A stretch of DNA of 64,000 nt. Origin: Ananas comosus. Its lineage: Eukaryota > Streptophyta > Magnoliopsida > Poales > Bromeliaceae. The stretch lies in the NCBI RefSeq assembly GCF_001540865.1, contig NC_033645.1, positions 927,687 through 991,686 on the forward strand. The letters are read 5' to 3'. The position numbers and the translations under genes are program-made. The notes under the pieces were generated by a model. The model was not told the origin of the DNA, ran no database searches, and saw nothing but the letters and a program-made list of their open reading frames with translations. This document shows, in pieces, positions 24,340 to 37,333 of this stretch. Numbering within the stretch: the first letter of the stretch is position 1; the number at the start of each line of letters is the position of its first letter.

Positions 24340-24573
24340 GAGTTGAGTTAGAATACTTGTAAAAGTATTATGTGAGTGGTGCTTTTGAATTTTTAGCCAT
24401 TGGATGGAGAGATGTGAGGTTGATATGACGGTGGTAGGTGGTGGTAGGTGGTGGTAGGTGGAATAGTATTTGATCCAAAGACTATTAGTAAAGTAATCAA
24501 GGAGCAGATCCAATGGCTAAAAACCTAATAGCATCATTGGGGTAGTACTTGTAAAAGTATTCTAGCTCAATTC
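24340..24573. mobile_element. Mutator-like MITE with 9-bp target duplication
   Basis: The ends are GAGTTGAGTTAGAATACTT and, on the complement, GAATTGAGCTAGAATACTT: 17 of 19 match. The flanks are TAATATATA at 24331-24339 and TAATATATA at 24574-24582. A 9-bp duplication is the hallmark of Mutator elements. The interior is 234 bp in total with a short GGTGGTAGGT tandem run (about 24428-24460) and no coding capacity. Confidence 0.85.
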
Positions 24574-24965
24574 TAATATATAAACATATTTTCAGGAACA
24601 AAGTTATTATTATTATTATTATTAGAATAATTGATTGGTACATATAAATCTAAAATCTAAAATTGCCTAAATTACACTTTTATTTATTAAATTATGAGGC
24701 GCGTTACACATTGATCTTTAAACTCTCATTTATTATAATTTCTTACTCGAATTATATAAATTTTTATAATTAAATTCTCCAACTCAATTTAGTTGACTAA
24801 ATATTAACGTGTCGCTAATGTGAAAGTATCGTGCAGTGTCATCAATCATAAAACGTATCGCAATATCATTTTTACGTTAGCAACAAATTAATAATATCTA
24901 GTCTATTAAATTATATTATAAAACTTAATTATATTAATTTTAAAAATTTAAATAATATTATAATA

Positions 24966-25580
24966 AAATAAAATTAGGCACCAAACTATCACCCACTTCA
25001 CAATTTGAGAACCAAAAATATATGTTAGCCATTAAAATTGGAGTGACAAAAAAGTGCAAGACTAAGTTGCAATATCCAAATTGGGCATGAAATATCCATG
25101 CATATTTTCCACCATAACAATAATAATAATATAATAATAATAATAACAATACTCTAATAATTATTAAAGCAACCTGTGTTTAGCACCTATCTCTGATGAT
25201 CTACCTGCACCTCTATATTTCATAGCTGTGACATCTTATGATACCACCTAATAAATAAATTTATTAATGAATACAATTTTGTGAATTTAATTTGTTGGTT
25301 TTTTTTTTTTTTTTTTACTATTTTGATGTTTCGTTATGCTCGATACAGTGTAAGTCACTAAATCTATGCGTACTTGAGACCTTACGATGGAAAAAAAAAA
25401 AACAAAAAAATTGGGGAGAAACCGAAGCAGTGGCTTTTGGCTTTTTTTTTTTTGTGTTTTTTTGGCTTCTCCTTGGGTGCTGTGTCCAAAGATTATTGGG
25501 TGCTCACTTTATATATATATTTTTTCCTTTTTTATGATTTAGCATATTTTAATTTTATAATCATATAACATTTAAAAAAT
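24966..25580. repeat. Second copy of sequence 1-480, ending at a gap
   Basis: It aligns end to end with 1-480 and has about 140 bp more at the poly-T tract. The right end coincides exactly with the N run. Confidence 0.9.
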
Positions 25581-25599
25581 NNNNNNNNNNNNNNNNNNN
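25581..25599. other. Assembly gap of 19 Ns
   Basis: It lies inside RopGEF intron 3, about 1.1 kb from exon 3. Confidence 0.95.
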
Positions 25600-26726
25600 C
25601 CCCAATAGTTGAGGGGGGCAGGGGGCATCAATAGAAAAAAGAAGAAGTTATGTTGAGGTGCCCATAGTATTCATACATTTTTTTCTTAACCTATTCTTGC
25701 ACCTGCAAAATGGTATTTAACTGCAGATATCTCAATATCTTAGATTCAAAGAATACCTCCAAGAGCAAAAAAATAGTTTTAAAGCTCTTTCAGGTAAATG
25801 AAGGCCAAAAAATTTAATTGACACATATTTCTAGCCTCAGAGTTACTAACAAAAGCAAAATTTATCGTTCAGGATAATTCCAGATATACACAATTAAAAG
25901 CCCCTCTCAAGTCCATTAACATGACAACCTGCTACGGTAAAATAGATTCTGTCAGACTAAAAGATTACTTCTGCAAACAAAACAAAGACTACAAAAGCTT
26001 AATTGAGGGGTATAACCGATGGAATATTCAATTTAACAGCAAATCAAAATGCAAGTTAAATAATAAGCACAACTATAATACAGAAAACCACAGAACTGCA
26101 AATGCCTAGATGACTGTGGTTGATTTCATAGCAAAGAAGGTAATTATTTCCCAAGTGGAAATAGCCAGACTACACGGGTGGCTTCGTATTAAACCTATGT
26201 AGTAATGAGGTGATTTTGAAGTTAAAAAATACAAGAAATGAACATGGTTGGAACTAATTTTCTCACCTAAATTGTAATAAAAAGAGTACTTTCATTGGTG
26301 ACCACTAGAAAGAAAAGCTGATTTGTCAGACTAGGTAAAGATGAAAGAGATTTGTTAAATTGCCATGGAAATAGAAGCTTAGCATACTAAGCGAACTGCA
26401 CACTGACTAACCATGTAATGTATATGCCATATATGCATATAGATAAACAGATATCTAACTCGATATACCTAAATATGCTATATATGCATACATATAGATA
26501 GATAGATAGATTGATATGTAAATAGATATGACTAAACATATTCAGTTATTTCAACTATGCCTTTTCAAATTATCCATCACAAGTTACATTACAGAGTTGA
26601 ACTATAGGCAGCAGCATGAAAGGGCATAACTCCATTACACATATTAAAGTGATTTAGATTATATTTAGCTAAAGAGTAGATACAATTGATAGGGAAGAAA
26701 AAAAACATAATGTTCTGTTTCTATAC
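25600..26726 (-). other. RopGEF intron 3, exon-3 side
   Basis: No exon is supported. Short open frames here lack any domain. A GATA-type microsatellite (ATAGATAGATAG) lies at about 26490-26512. Confidence 0.65.
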
Positions 26727-27908
26727 CTTGGGCAATGTCTCCAAGTAAGCATCAGGGATTTCCATCTCGGCCAGCACCGCACTGTTAATCGCCATCGCCG
26801 CCTTCAGTATCTGATTAGCACAATCCCTACACTGCTGCAGCTTCTTCCTCGAATCCTCGGAGAGCCCTTTCGACGGGACCCGCGGGCACGGGAGCCACCA
26901 TTTCTCTTCCTGCCGCAAGGAAGGCCTACCGAACGAAGAAGACGGGTAGGCACCACTCCCGTCATCATCAGCATCTGCAACCAAAATCCCCCTATCCACA
27001 TACCAGAATTCGGTCTCGCGGAACCCATCCAGCATTCCGAGAAGCATCGCATCGAGCTTCTTGAGCGCCGGGAGGTTCATGTGGAGATCGGTGCGAGGGC
27101 GAGGGACCATCACCTCAAACGTCCCTCCGCCGGGGAATTCTTGCAAGGAGGGGACGAGTTCTACGATCGAATCGCTAACGCAAAGGAGCCACTCCATCTC
27201 TCTTTGCCACATTGCCTTCTTCTGCGGAGCCAGGGGCTCGAGCCTCCACAATTCCCCAAACACAGTAGCTGAATCCATTTTCCGCAACACAAGGAACTCG
27301 ATAAAGCCCTCGTAAAATTCAGGAAAAAGTGGGTTTATTGGAAGAGATTTCTCTTACCTGAGAGATTTGTGATGGCATTTGAGATCGCGAGGGCGGTGCA
27401 GACACCCTTTCCGCCCCCGGACATGTCCTCCCCGAGGAGGAGCTTCGCGAACCGCTCCTTCATCATCTCCAGCTCTGAAAATGCCATGAAAAGAAGCAAA
27501 CAGAAGGGATTAAGCACTAGATCCTCCACAGTTTCCACTAGATCTCGAGCTACAAGCACTTTCCCGAATAGCAGGGACTAGATGCAGTGCACAGTGCTAC
27601 GTACCAGAGAGCCCCTTCTCCCGCTTCTCGAGCTTCCCCTCCCAGAACACTACACCCCCGCCGCCGCCGCCGCCGCCGCCGCCGAGCCCCCTCACCACCG
27701 CCGCCGCCGCCGACGACGACGTCGCGGCGAGCGGGGACGAGGCGAAGGAGCTGGAGGCGCCCGCGGCGGCGTAGCGCCGCGCCGCGGAGCACTCGCTGGA
27801 GGTCTCCGACTCGCTCACGTCGGCGCTGGGGCTGTAGCTCCCGCACCGGTCGGAGACCTCCTCCTCCTCCTCCTCCTCCTCCTCCTCCTCCGCCGACGCG
27901 TTCCCCAT
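26727..27908 (-). CDS. RopGEF (PRONE domain), exons 1 to 3, N-terminal half
   Basis: Exons are 27605-27908, 27358-27474 and 26727-27268, with canonical GT/AG sites and matching phases. The chosen start (MGNASAEEE) opens a variable N-terminus with an 11-Glu run, a Ser-rich part ([20 protein letters not shown]) and a 10-Gly run. An upstream in-frame Met at 28175 would add a Ser/Ala repeat coded by a microsatellite, which is less likely. PRONE starts at about residue 98: [20 protein letters not shown], then [43 protein letters not shown] and [10 protein letters not shown]. Exon 3 ends in phase 0 at ETLPK, exactly where exon 4 (3931) resumes with NGKSCLGE. PRONE binds ROP GTPases and drives GDP release. 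The variable N-terminus usually holds regulation by receptor kinases; that is family knowledge. Confidence 0.93.
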
Positions 27909-28184
27909 CCCTCTCCTCTCCCCCCAAACTCCTCCCCGAAACCCTAACCCTAGCTCGGAGACGAAGAGCGGGGAAGCAGATCGCCGGATCCCTCGGTCGA
28001 TTCCGTGTTCCTTTCGCTCCACAACGAGGGTTTCAGATGAGAAAGAACTAGGGGCCAAAAGCATAAACGGAGGAAAAAGTAAAGTGCGGTGGTGGAGATC
28101 AGAAAAAGTAGCAGCAGCAGAAGCAGAAGCAGTAGCTGTAGCAGAAGCAGAAGCAGAAGCAGAAGCAGAAGCCACTCCCCAATC

Positions 28185-28207
28185 TCCTCACACACACACA
28201 CTCACAC

Positions 28208-28242
<35 letters not shown>

Positions 28243-28275
28243 CTATTTCTGTGTGTTTCTTTCTCTCTCTAAACT
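28185..28275. repeat. CA/CT microsatellite upstream of the RopGEF start
   Basis: A CA run is followed by a pure CT run (GA on the gene strand), about 280-360 bp upstream of the start codon. A CAG/AAGCAG run lies at about 28110-28170. These are probably leader or promoter sequence. Confidence 0.7.
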
Positions 28276-28499
28276 GAGACAGAGTCTTTATGCAGGAAAG
28301 ATAAAAAAAATAAAAAAGCAAAAGGGACGCCGCTTGCAGGCGTCGTCGTCTTCTTTTTCCCGGAGAAGCCCCACTCTCTTTTTTATTATTCTTTCACTGC
28401 TTTGCTTCACCTCCCCCTTCTTTTATTCTTACACACAAAGTTTCCTTGCACCCCGTGCATCCGTACACATCATGCACCTTCCTCTCATTACATAAAACT

Positions 28500-30229
28500 A
28501 TAGGCCATTAGATATCCACTATTTAATATTTTAAAATTTTAATTTTACTGTTTAAATTTTAATTTATATAATTTGAGTCGGTCGGCAATAACTTAAATTC
28601 AAAGGCCAAGCTAATTATCTATTTTATTAAATTTACAATTACGAGAATTGTATAAAATATATTAATTACATATGTAAAAATGAACAGTGGATTTAAATTT
28701 TAAAATTAAAGCATCGTTGACTGACTCAAATCGAACACATTGAAATATTAAAAAGTAAAATTAAATTTAAAAAAATTTGACAGTTAAATCAAAATGATTC
28801 ATAGTTCAAATAAGTTTCATATAATTTTTTTCTAATTATTAAACAAATACATACTATTGATATTTTAATTAATTCTTGCATATAATCTAAAAATAATATG
28901 GTTAATATGTTCACAATATACAAGAATAGCTTTCATTGGAGATATTATACTGCAACAAAAAGTTATATATTTTAAAAAATAAAACATTTATTGTTTATAA
29001 ACCAAATAGAATATCTGTCGCGCAATTGATTTTCAATAGTACCTAACATTTAAATAATAGAGTTTTAAAATTTATAAACAATTATTAATTATATAGAAAT
29101 TTAGGTATTATAAATTGAATAATACATCAAATAATATATTGAATTATTCTAATTAATATATTTGAATTTGGTTTAAAAATAGTTTGCTAACATATCAATA
29201 CTATCTAGGGTGTCTAATTTTTCAAAATATTTTAAAAAGTAGTTTTATGATTAAAAAAGTATTTTCTGTCGATTTAAATTCAAATATATTAATTAGAATA
29301 ATTCAACACTCGGGGGAGAATATAGAGGAATTTCGGGTTGATTGGATGCACCTGTTCCAACCAAGAACTCCCGATTGTTACCTCTAGTGGGCGGGGCCCA
29401 CCGGGTGTCAAACGGGCGGGTTCGGGTGCAGGTGGGTTCCCACCTCACGCTTCATTTTTGCTCCATTTTTTATCGGATCGCTTTCGGGGCGGATTAATTT
29501 TTATTTTAGTTTTGACTCCCAGTGACCGTCTTATTCTGGACATATCGGGGAGGAGGCAGTAAAAGTTTGACAAATTTTTAACAAATCAAGATTGAGTGAA
29601 AAAAGAAAAAAGTCTTTCGTCTTTCACTTTATTTACTCGACGGGTCGGGACGGATTCGAAACGAGTTATATTTTTTTGTATTTTTTGTTCTCAAGTCCAA
29701 TTCAGAACAAGTTAGGACAAGAGTACTACCAATGGGGATCCATTTGCATCCTTGGTTAAACAACGCTGTTCACACTTTGGTGCCAAGTAGGCACGTGCGG
29801 CGCCAGAGTGTCCGACGTGGACGGAGAAATTGCCGTGTAAAAATTAATTACATGCCATTTTTTTCCCGGAGTTTTATAGCATTTGAGCACACCTTTGATG
29901 GGGGTACATTTTGTGTTTTTTTTTTTTTTTTTATTGGTGGTAATGTAATTATTATAGTGTGGGTTTGGACCGGGGACCGGGGCCCAAATTGGACCCGAAA
30001 CTGTTGGGTTTGGACTTTGGACCCACTCGAACTGGTGGCACCCGACGACACGTGGGGCACCCTTATACGGTACCCATCCTCCGCAATGCAAAAACTCACC
30101 TTTGTAACAGTTACAATATATAGGTAAAAACGTAAATTTTTTGAAATTTTAACTTTTATTATTTATTTAATTTAAGTAAGTCCATAATATTTTAATTTTA
30201 AAATTTAAATGCATTATTTACATTTGCAT
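28500..30229. other. Intergenic DNA upstream of RopGEF
   Basis: AT-rich to about 29300; then a GC-richer stretch (about 29340-29560, 29720-30100) with no recognisable coding homology in any frame. Nothing more can be supported. Confidence 0.5.
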
Positions 30230-30355
30230 TTTTTTTTTGAGAGAGATGGGTAGCACGTTACCCGTTTCGTTTATTTTATTTAGAAATAAACATAGCTAGA
30301 AATGTGAATCAACTAGAATTCAAACTTGGATCTCGGGTACCAACCACCAAGCCCT
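30230..30355 (-). mobile_element. SINE copy A, 5' truncated
   Basis: On the minus strand it reads from the tRNA-like head remnant (TTGGTGGTTGGTACCCGAGA, then TTTGAATTCTAGTTGATTCA) to the LINE-like tail (GTAACGTGCTACCCATCTC) and an A-run. It lacks the A-box end. A short direct repeat, TTTGCAT, flanks it (about 30223-30229 and 30356-30362). Confidence 0.8.
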
Positions 30356-31896
30356 TTGCATGTTAAAACACGTATTTACGTGAATGCTCCAATAAAAATT
30401 GGAATATCTTAAATACTCCTCTAAATATAAAAAACTTTCAAAAGTACTCTTCGAAACAAATTTTCATTAAAATCTACGATAACAGCAACCAAAATATTAT
30501 TACTAATGAGGGGTTAATTTAATTCATACCTCTCTAAACGTTCAAAATATCTTGAATATTTTTATAAACTTGATTATATCACAATACCCGTATAAATACT
30601 TACTATCTTGCAAATATGCCATCGTCGTTAACTTCCACCTCTTTACCTAACGTCTATTTTATATAGGTTATCATGATTAGTGAAAATGTCCCTTTTATTC
30701 TAAATTTAATTAAAATATTAATAAATATTAATTAGCACCTTTGTTGTTTAGTATATTTGCACTTCGCCATTTTTTTATTGTAAAATTTTACCAGATTATC
30801 TGAAATTTTCCCTAAAATTTTGTAAATAATATTAAATCATTTTATTATAATTTCAAAACTAGTAAGCAAACTTTTTAGCTCAATCTAGCAAGGAATTTTA
30901 TACTCTATAGTTAATGATAAAATTTTGTAATTTTTAGCTATTTATTCTTTTCTCTCTTCCTTTTAAAAAGATTTAAAAATATTTAATAATATTAAATAAG
31001 ATAGAAATATTATTCTTTAAAATATATAAATTTTACAGAAATTAATATGAAAATCTAACTAAATAAAATATATAGACATAAATAAGCCTAAATAATTATA
31101 TTAAAAGCTAATATTTAAATTCATAAAATTTTTAAATGTATAGAGCATTTACAAAAGTTATAGTTTTTAGTAATAGTTAGAACATTTAAAAAGGCAACTA
31201 TAAAAAGGGTAAAATTGATAGTTTAACACAAAATTAGTTTGAAAGATATTTTTGAAATTTTTTTATATTTAAAGACGTATTTAATAATTTTAATTTTTGT
31301 ATGGGCATTCGTATAAATATGTATTTGTAGAGGGGCACATAGTAAATTTTTCCTTTATTAAACTATTTCAACACATTATACGAAACACAGTAGATGCGCG
31401 TACAAAAGCGTAAATTCCCGGGGACGGATGGAGGGGGTAAAAAGACGGTTTTGCCCTCTGACGTGACGTGTTTCTGTAGCGCTAGTTCTCAAATGAAAAG
31501 CTGCGTACGGCCTATCGTCTTCTGATTCCTAGCCCCTACGACTGGGTAGGGTTATTTTGGGAATTATGGCTTCAACAAAAAAGCGTGCGGGAATCGTGGA
31601 TGAGATAATAATTATAATTAGAGCGGGGGTTAGCACGAAGTCTAAAGCATATATTAATTAATTAGGGTTAGTACTGATTAAAATAAAAATATTTATTATA
31701 AAAATTTAAAAAGGTTGTGCGAGTGTACGATGCTGGAGATGAGAGTGAGTGAGAAAATCATTATCCCGCAGAGAGTGAGTTAATTATTGTACCAACTACC
31801 AACTAGAAGTTAAATAAATGGAGGGATTTGATTATACTCTGTGTTCAAAAAGTACCCCAAAATGTTAGGTTTGAGAGAAAGATACTGTATTATCTG

Positions 31897-32012
31897 CTTC
31901 ATTTATTTTTTTTTAGAAATAAATTTAGATGGAAATACATATCAATTAGAATCCGAACTAAGGACATCGGATACCAACCATCAAGCCCTTTACCACTTTT
32001 ACTACGGACAGT
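31897..32012 (-). mobile_element. SINE copy B, 3' truncated and diverged
   Basis: It matches the other copies over the head and body (GGATACCAACC, AAGCCCTTTACCACTT, AGAAATAAATTTAGATGGAA) but lacks the GTAACGTGCTACC tail. No target duplication is seen. Confidence 0.65.
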
Positions 32013-32880
32013 CGGTAAGAACAATGGTTGTTTTATAAAATTAAACATTATATTAAAATAAGAGATTCTAATTTTGAATTCCGCGAGGCTCCTAATATTA
32101 TTTAATTTCCTCCCATTTCATTAGGCACATGTTTTGGATCTGTTAAAAATTTTTGAGTCCACACATGATGGAGAGTGTTGAATCTAAATTATAAAAAAAA
32201 TTTCAAATACTACCTCTATGGTTTCGCATTTTCTCGCTTTAGTACTATATAATTTAAAATGTATTACTTTCGTACTCTATGATTTTATTTTATTTTTTTA
32301 TTATCTCTTCTGCTAAGTTTTTTCGTTAAATCAGTGATTTAAACTTTTGGAGATAAACGATTATTTTATATAATTTAACATATTTCAACAGTACTCTAGT
32401 TGGTAAGATTTTTTTTTTTTTGATAAAATTATATAGAGCTGAACTAAACTTGAGTGGGGCATTTTAAAATTATGATTTTATTGCAAAACCTTTTAATTTG
32501 TTTGAGTTATTCTTTTTACAGGAAATTGTATTCATCGAGTGCATTTAGGTATTTGCGTATCATATTAATTTTAACTTTTTTTAAATATATCTTATATTAT
32601 TAACTATAGAGACTGTAATTTATTGAACGATTGAAGAAATTGAGCAATCCGATAAAATAAATGACTAATTAAAATGCAGTATATAAATGTAAAAAATACA
32701 CCGAGTGCACACGATCGATAACTTTCTAAAACTAGTAAACAATTATAATGAAAAAAAAAAGATATTAGGTAGCAAAATTAAAATATCTAAAAGTAAATAG
32801 TTATCTTTAAATAATTCAAACCAAAAAATAAAGTGTTATGAATTAGTGAATAGCTTGACTTTTTTTTTTTTGAAAGTTTC

Positions 32881-34580
32881 TTGTTGTGGAGGGGTAGTCC
32901 CAGATAGCGGAATGGTAGCTTACCAACTTTGCATCCTAAGATGTTAGCAAGTCTAGCAGCTTTGTGAGGGTTGGGCCCTAAGTAGTATAATTCCGATTTT
33001 CCCATGTTGATCCTTAGGCCGGAGGCCTATTCAAAAATATTCCTGAGGAACAATAGATTATGTATAAAACGTTTTCTTGGCTCACAAAAGCGACTCCGCA
33101 AGGAGGACTGGTCTGTTGTCATCAATCGCATAGAGGCAAAAATCGAAGGTTGGAAAGCTAAACTCCTCTCCTTTGGGGGAAGACTCACTCTAGTCAACTC
33201 GGTACTCACCAATCTACTGCTTTTCTACCTCTCCATTTTCAAAGCGCCACAGTGGGTACTGCACCGGATAGAAGGCCTTAGAAGAGCTTTTTTCTGGAAA
33301 GGGTGCTCAAAAGTAACCGGCGGAGAATGTCTCGTCAGTTAGAAATCTATCTACAAAAGCAAGAGAGAAGGTGAATTAGGGATTCTAGATATGGAATGCA
33401 TGAACCTGGCTCTATTAACCAAATGGTGGTGGTGCTTCTTTTCCGATCCTAACCTACTCTGGTGCAGTTTAATCAGATCCCTCTACTACACCAGAAGAAA
33501 GCCATTACACGAGGGTAGAGCTTTCGTCCCGTACTCGCAATGGTGGAAAAGCGTGGCCTGGTGCCGTGATATGTTTGCTTGTGGAGTGACCTACGAGTTA
33601 GGTGATGGAAGAATTACCCGGATGTGGAGTGACATTTGGATAGGAGAAACTCCGCTCCGTACTCCCTTTCCAGACATCTTCTGGACCATCAGGAACAAGG
33701 AGGCTCGAGTCTCTCAGTGCTGGAACCACAACGAATGGAGATGGCGCTACATATGCCGCGGCTTCTCCGCGTCACAATCCATTGAAAGCTGCAGACAGCT
33801 GACGATGCTTAAAGACGTACTCCGAGGTTGCCGCCCCTGCGACCGCCCGGACTCTATAAAATGGCGGTGGACCTCCAACCAATTATTCACTGTCAAATCC
33901 CTATACCAGTTCATTTCAGATGCGGGGCAGCGTGTCCTAGTGAACTGACACATCTGGAAACTTAAAATTCCCGCCAAAATCAAAGTCTTCGTTTGGTTGC
34001 TACTCCGGAAGAGATTACTCACTGCCGATCGACTGCTTAACCGCGGATTGCTGGTAGACCAAAACTGTGTCTTCTGCGCGGTACTCACGGAGAACTGCGA
34101 TCACTCTTTTCTTACATGCGTCTACGTTAGATACCTGCTCCTCAGTATGGAAGGGTTGAGTGCACCAAATGACAACACGGGTGACATCAGAGATCTTTGG
34201 GTTGGAATTTGCGACATCTCGGTTGACTCTTTGAGATCACAAGGCCTGACTATTCTGGCAGCGATTTGGTGGGCGGTCTGGACAGACAGAAACAACGCAA
34301 TTTTTCGAGGAGCCACGCACAACGCCTTCCAGTCTCTTGAACGGGTCAAACTTCTGTGTAACGACTGGACCTCTTTGTTGTGATGTGTCGCTCGGGCTCT
34401 TTCTTCTCTCCCTTCACTCCTCTTTCTCTTCTTCCCCACACCCCTTCTTTTGTTTTTTACTGTCACTTTTAACCTTTTTTGCTTGCCTCTAGGAAGCCTT
34501 GACTGCTTCCATTTTGTAAGCTAAGTTCATCTCACTTAATGAATGAAGCAGATAGCTTGCTACATATTTCTCAAAAAAAA
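32881..34580 (+). mobile_element. 5'-truncated LINE with inverted 5' segment
   Basis: The plus-strand part (about 33086-34580) encodes the back of a LINE ORF2: EDWSVVINRIEAKIEGWKAK, LSFGGRLTLVNSVLTNL, then MNLALLTKWWW, a zf-RVT-like region (WKLKIPAKIKVFVWLLL, CVFCAVLTENCDHSFLTC) and AIWWAVWTDRNNAIFRG. Stops after CLVS and after RVLVN break it. The left part (32881 to about 33085) is on the minus strand and encodes the preceding stretch, ASGLRINMGKSELYYLG to PFRYLGLPLHNKK. The 3' end is a short A-run after ATATTTCTC. The 9-bp repeat GAAAGTTTC flanks both sides (32872-32880 and 34581-34589). The copy is dead. Confidence 0.9.
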
Positions 34581-34589
34581 GAAAGTTTC

Positions 34590-37317
34590 AAACTTAATAT
34601 CATAACATTTTCTTATTTCTCCTTCTTGCAATTGACTTAATTTTCTCATTTTCTCATTTTCATCATTTAAACTTACAACACCGAACTTCAACATTTGAAA
34701 ACTATATAAATTGGATGAATTTGTTAAATTTTGATCGCTATTTGATTATTATATTTAATTAAATTTAATAAATTTGATCTGTCCGTACTAAAATTGAATA
34801 TGTTAATATATCATAAGCACTCCTGTCATAAAATCGACTCATCAGCAAAGAAAATATTTTGGGTACATTCTGAGTCCACGAAGCGTTAGACCGAAGAGCG
34901 GGACCACTTGCCTCCACGTGAAGGTGAGAAATGTATGAAAACCCCCTCAGCCATAGATAATTCTGAAATTACACCCTCAATGTAGTAGCTCTATTTTTTA
35001 CTTACTCTTATTTATGTTTTTATACTCAATTAAATAAAAAAATTATCAAATTTTATAACTTTTAATTAATCTAATTTTATCTACTAAAAGCATTAAATTT
35101 ATTAATTTTAATAAACTTATCAACAAATTTGATAAAATTTTAGAATATTTTGATTCTCAACTAAGAAATACAATTTGAAAATCAGATGGAAAGGCTGATT
35201 CGATTGGTTCGATCGTGACTCAGCCTATTAAGCAGTTAGATGCAACTTTTGTAACTGGATAATTTAAAAAAATCGTTTTGAATTATTCAAACCAATGGTT
35301 TAACTATCGAACCGATGAATCGGTTTGATCTTAATCAAGCTGGCTGAATTTTTTTATCAAGTCTTATTAGAATCGAACAAATTAAAATCAATTTGATTTA
35401 TTTTATTTTCTATTAGTATAGATTAATCTTATAGAAAAATTAAAAATTTATATCAACTTAATTTAGTTTAAAAATTAATACTTTATAATTAAGTATGCTA
35501 TTAGAATAACAATATGTATACATTTTTTATGTAATAAATTTAAAAATATTTATGACATCATGCTGGTGCACTAGTTTAGTTGACCCGGTGACTCTCGACC
35601 AAGTAACATTTTTTAGTTGTTATTTGATCCGCTTATAAAATTACCGCCAAAAAATTTGTTGAGGAGGTTGTTTTGAGTATGCTATAGTTGAGGGGGTCTC
35701 TAACATTTTTTCCATAACAACATTACTTTAGCCCTTTTATCAATTGTGTGGAATATATGTTGCCAACTTTTGGTGGCTTTGTGTGTACGCTTTCGCACCA
35801 ACCAACGGTGATTAAGTGGTTGGTGAGACATGATTGACCACCAAATGGACGGAGATCCCTTAATATGTTTGGCGCTTTAGAGCTAAAAGGCTAAGGGAAT
35901 CTTCTTGTACTAGAGAAATGTTTGATTTGGATGTTGGAAAAAAATATATATAAGTTATCTATATTATTAAAAATCAGTAATTTATTTTTTTTCCTTTAAT
36001 AAGTTATCTATATTGTTTAAAAAGTTATTTAATAATTATATAAGGATAATATGTTTCACGCTGTTTTATTTTTTTTCAGGAATGACATGAATATTGCGTG
36101 AGAAAGTATGTTGAAAAAATATTCCGTTTATTTCCGTACGTAATATTACGTTCTGCATATTGCAATGAGTCGGTTACGATATATTTCTGCACTCCATCGG
36201 AGAACGCAGAAGCATATTCTTATATACTTTTTTCTTAACTCTATTTTATCTAATAGCGTTAGATAGACTTCAATACCAAACTAAGTCCTACTAAATTCTA
36301 AATATTTTTTTATTTAAATATATAGAAAACACAATCTGTTTTTCGTTGGATGATGAACAAAATGTGTTTTAATTTATATATTTTTAAATTTTTTTTTTTG
36401 GTAAGATAGTATATTTTACCTTGAAAATAGTTTATTTTATTATGTTGGAAACGTAATGGATTTGATAACTTTAGCAAATCTTTAGTTCATTTTAGAAAAT
36501 AGCTCAAACATAACTCATATATGTTCACTAGAACATAGATATCCAACAAAAAATAAAAAATAAAAACTTAGACAGTTTATTTCAAAAAAGTGTTTGATAA
36601 ACCGCAAAATTAAAATTTTGCTGTATTAGAAAGTAGAAACGAGTAGTTAAGGCTTAAAAATATAATCTTTAAAAATAGGATCTTACATTTGGTGCCTTTT
36701 GCTAATGCTTGAAAGAGGAGTTAGTTTGAGATGTTGAAATAAAGCAATTTCTTTTAGCTCTATTCAAACAGTAATACTTTTTGGTTCTGCAAATGCGACT
36801 AACTAGATTCTTTTAACTTGTTTGAGCTTTTTCTGCGCCACTCCTGCATTTTCAGTAAGGTCAGAAATGTATAGTATTTGATTACGAGCTTAAAAAGGCT
36901 TCTTAACCTATGACGCACAAACCCTAGATCATTTAAGAGATGATAAGAGTTGAAATACTTAAAGAGCATAATACAACATGAAATTTTGGACGCATCCTCT
37001 CCCTTGTAGACCTCATCTTTCTTTGTAATCTTATGTAGCCACCTTGTTTGCAAGCTTAATGGCTGAGGTGTAAATTTGATGCATTTGTGAGCCTTTTGAT
37101 TTGTAGTGAACTCCATTAACTTCTCGATCTTTTGGCTTGGTTCCCCACTTTTGTTTCCATCGAGTCATCAAAGTTAAGTGTGGTTGAGCCTGATATGGAA
37201 ATTAATGAGCCTATTTTTAATCTGAAATTGAGGTCTCGTCAACTTTACTCGATAATCCATGCATAAGTTTTTTAAAAAACTAAATTTCAAAGTGCGGTAC
37301 AACATGTCTCCTATAAT
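34590..37317. other. Intergenic AT-rich DNA without a gene
   Basis: No coding homology is seen. Parts (about 35170-35350) share words with the element at 38270-38612. A stretch at about 36100-36230 (CGTAATATTACGTTCTG) recurs inverted near 42050-42110, suggesting two copies of one further repeat. A minus-strand frame at 36799-37116 has no recognisable domain. Confidence 0.45.
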
Positions 37318-37333
37318 GTTGCTTTCGTATATT

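Noticed and set aside
27550..28051. Plus-strand Arg/Pro-rich and Ala-rich frames up to 154 codons
   Set aside because: They are antisense shadows of the GC-rich RopGEF exon 1 and have no domain of their own.
28089..28277. Upstream in-frame Met of RopGEF at 28175 and plus-strand Ser/Arg frames nearby
   Set aside because: The extra N-terminus would be a microsatellite-coded Ser/Ala repeat; the Met at 27908 gives a normal family length.
29338..30127. GC-richer stretch as a hidden gene
   Set aside because: Frames on both strands lack any recognisable motif, and no splice-consistent chain was found.
33391..34383. Plus-strand frames of 185 and 128 codons as host genes
   Set aside because: They are pieces of the LINE ORF2 and its zf-RVT region, separated by stops.
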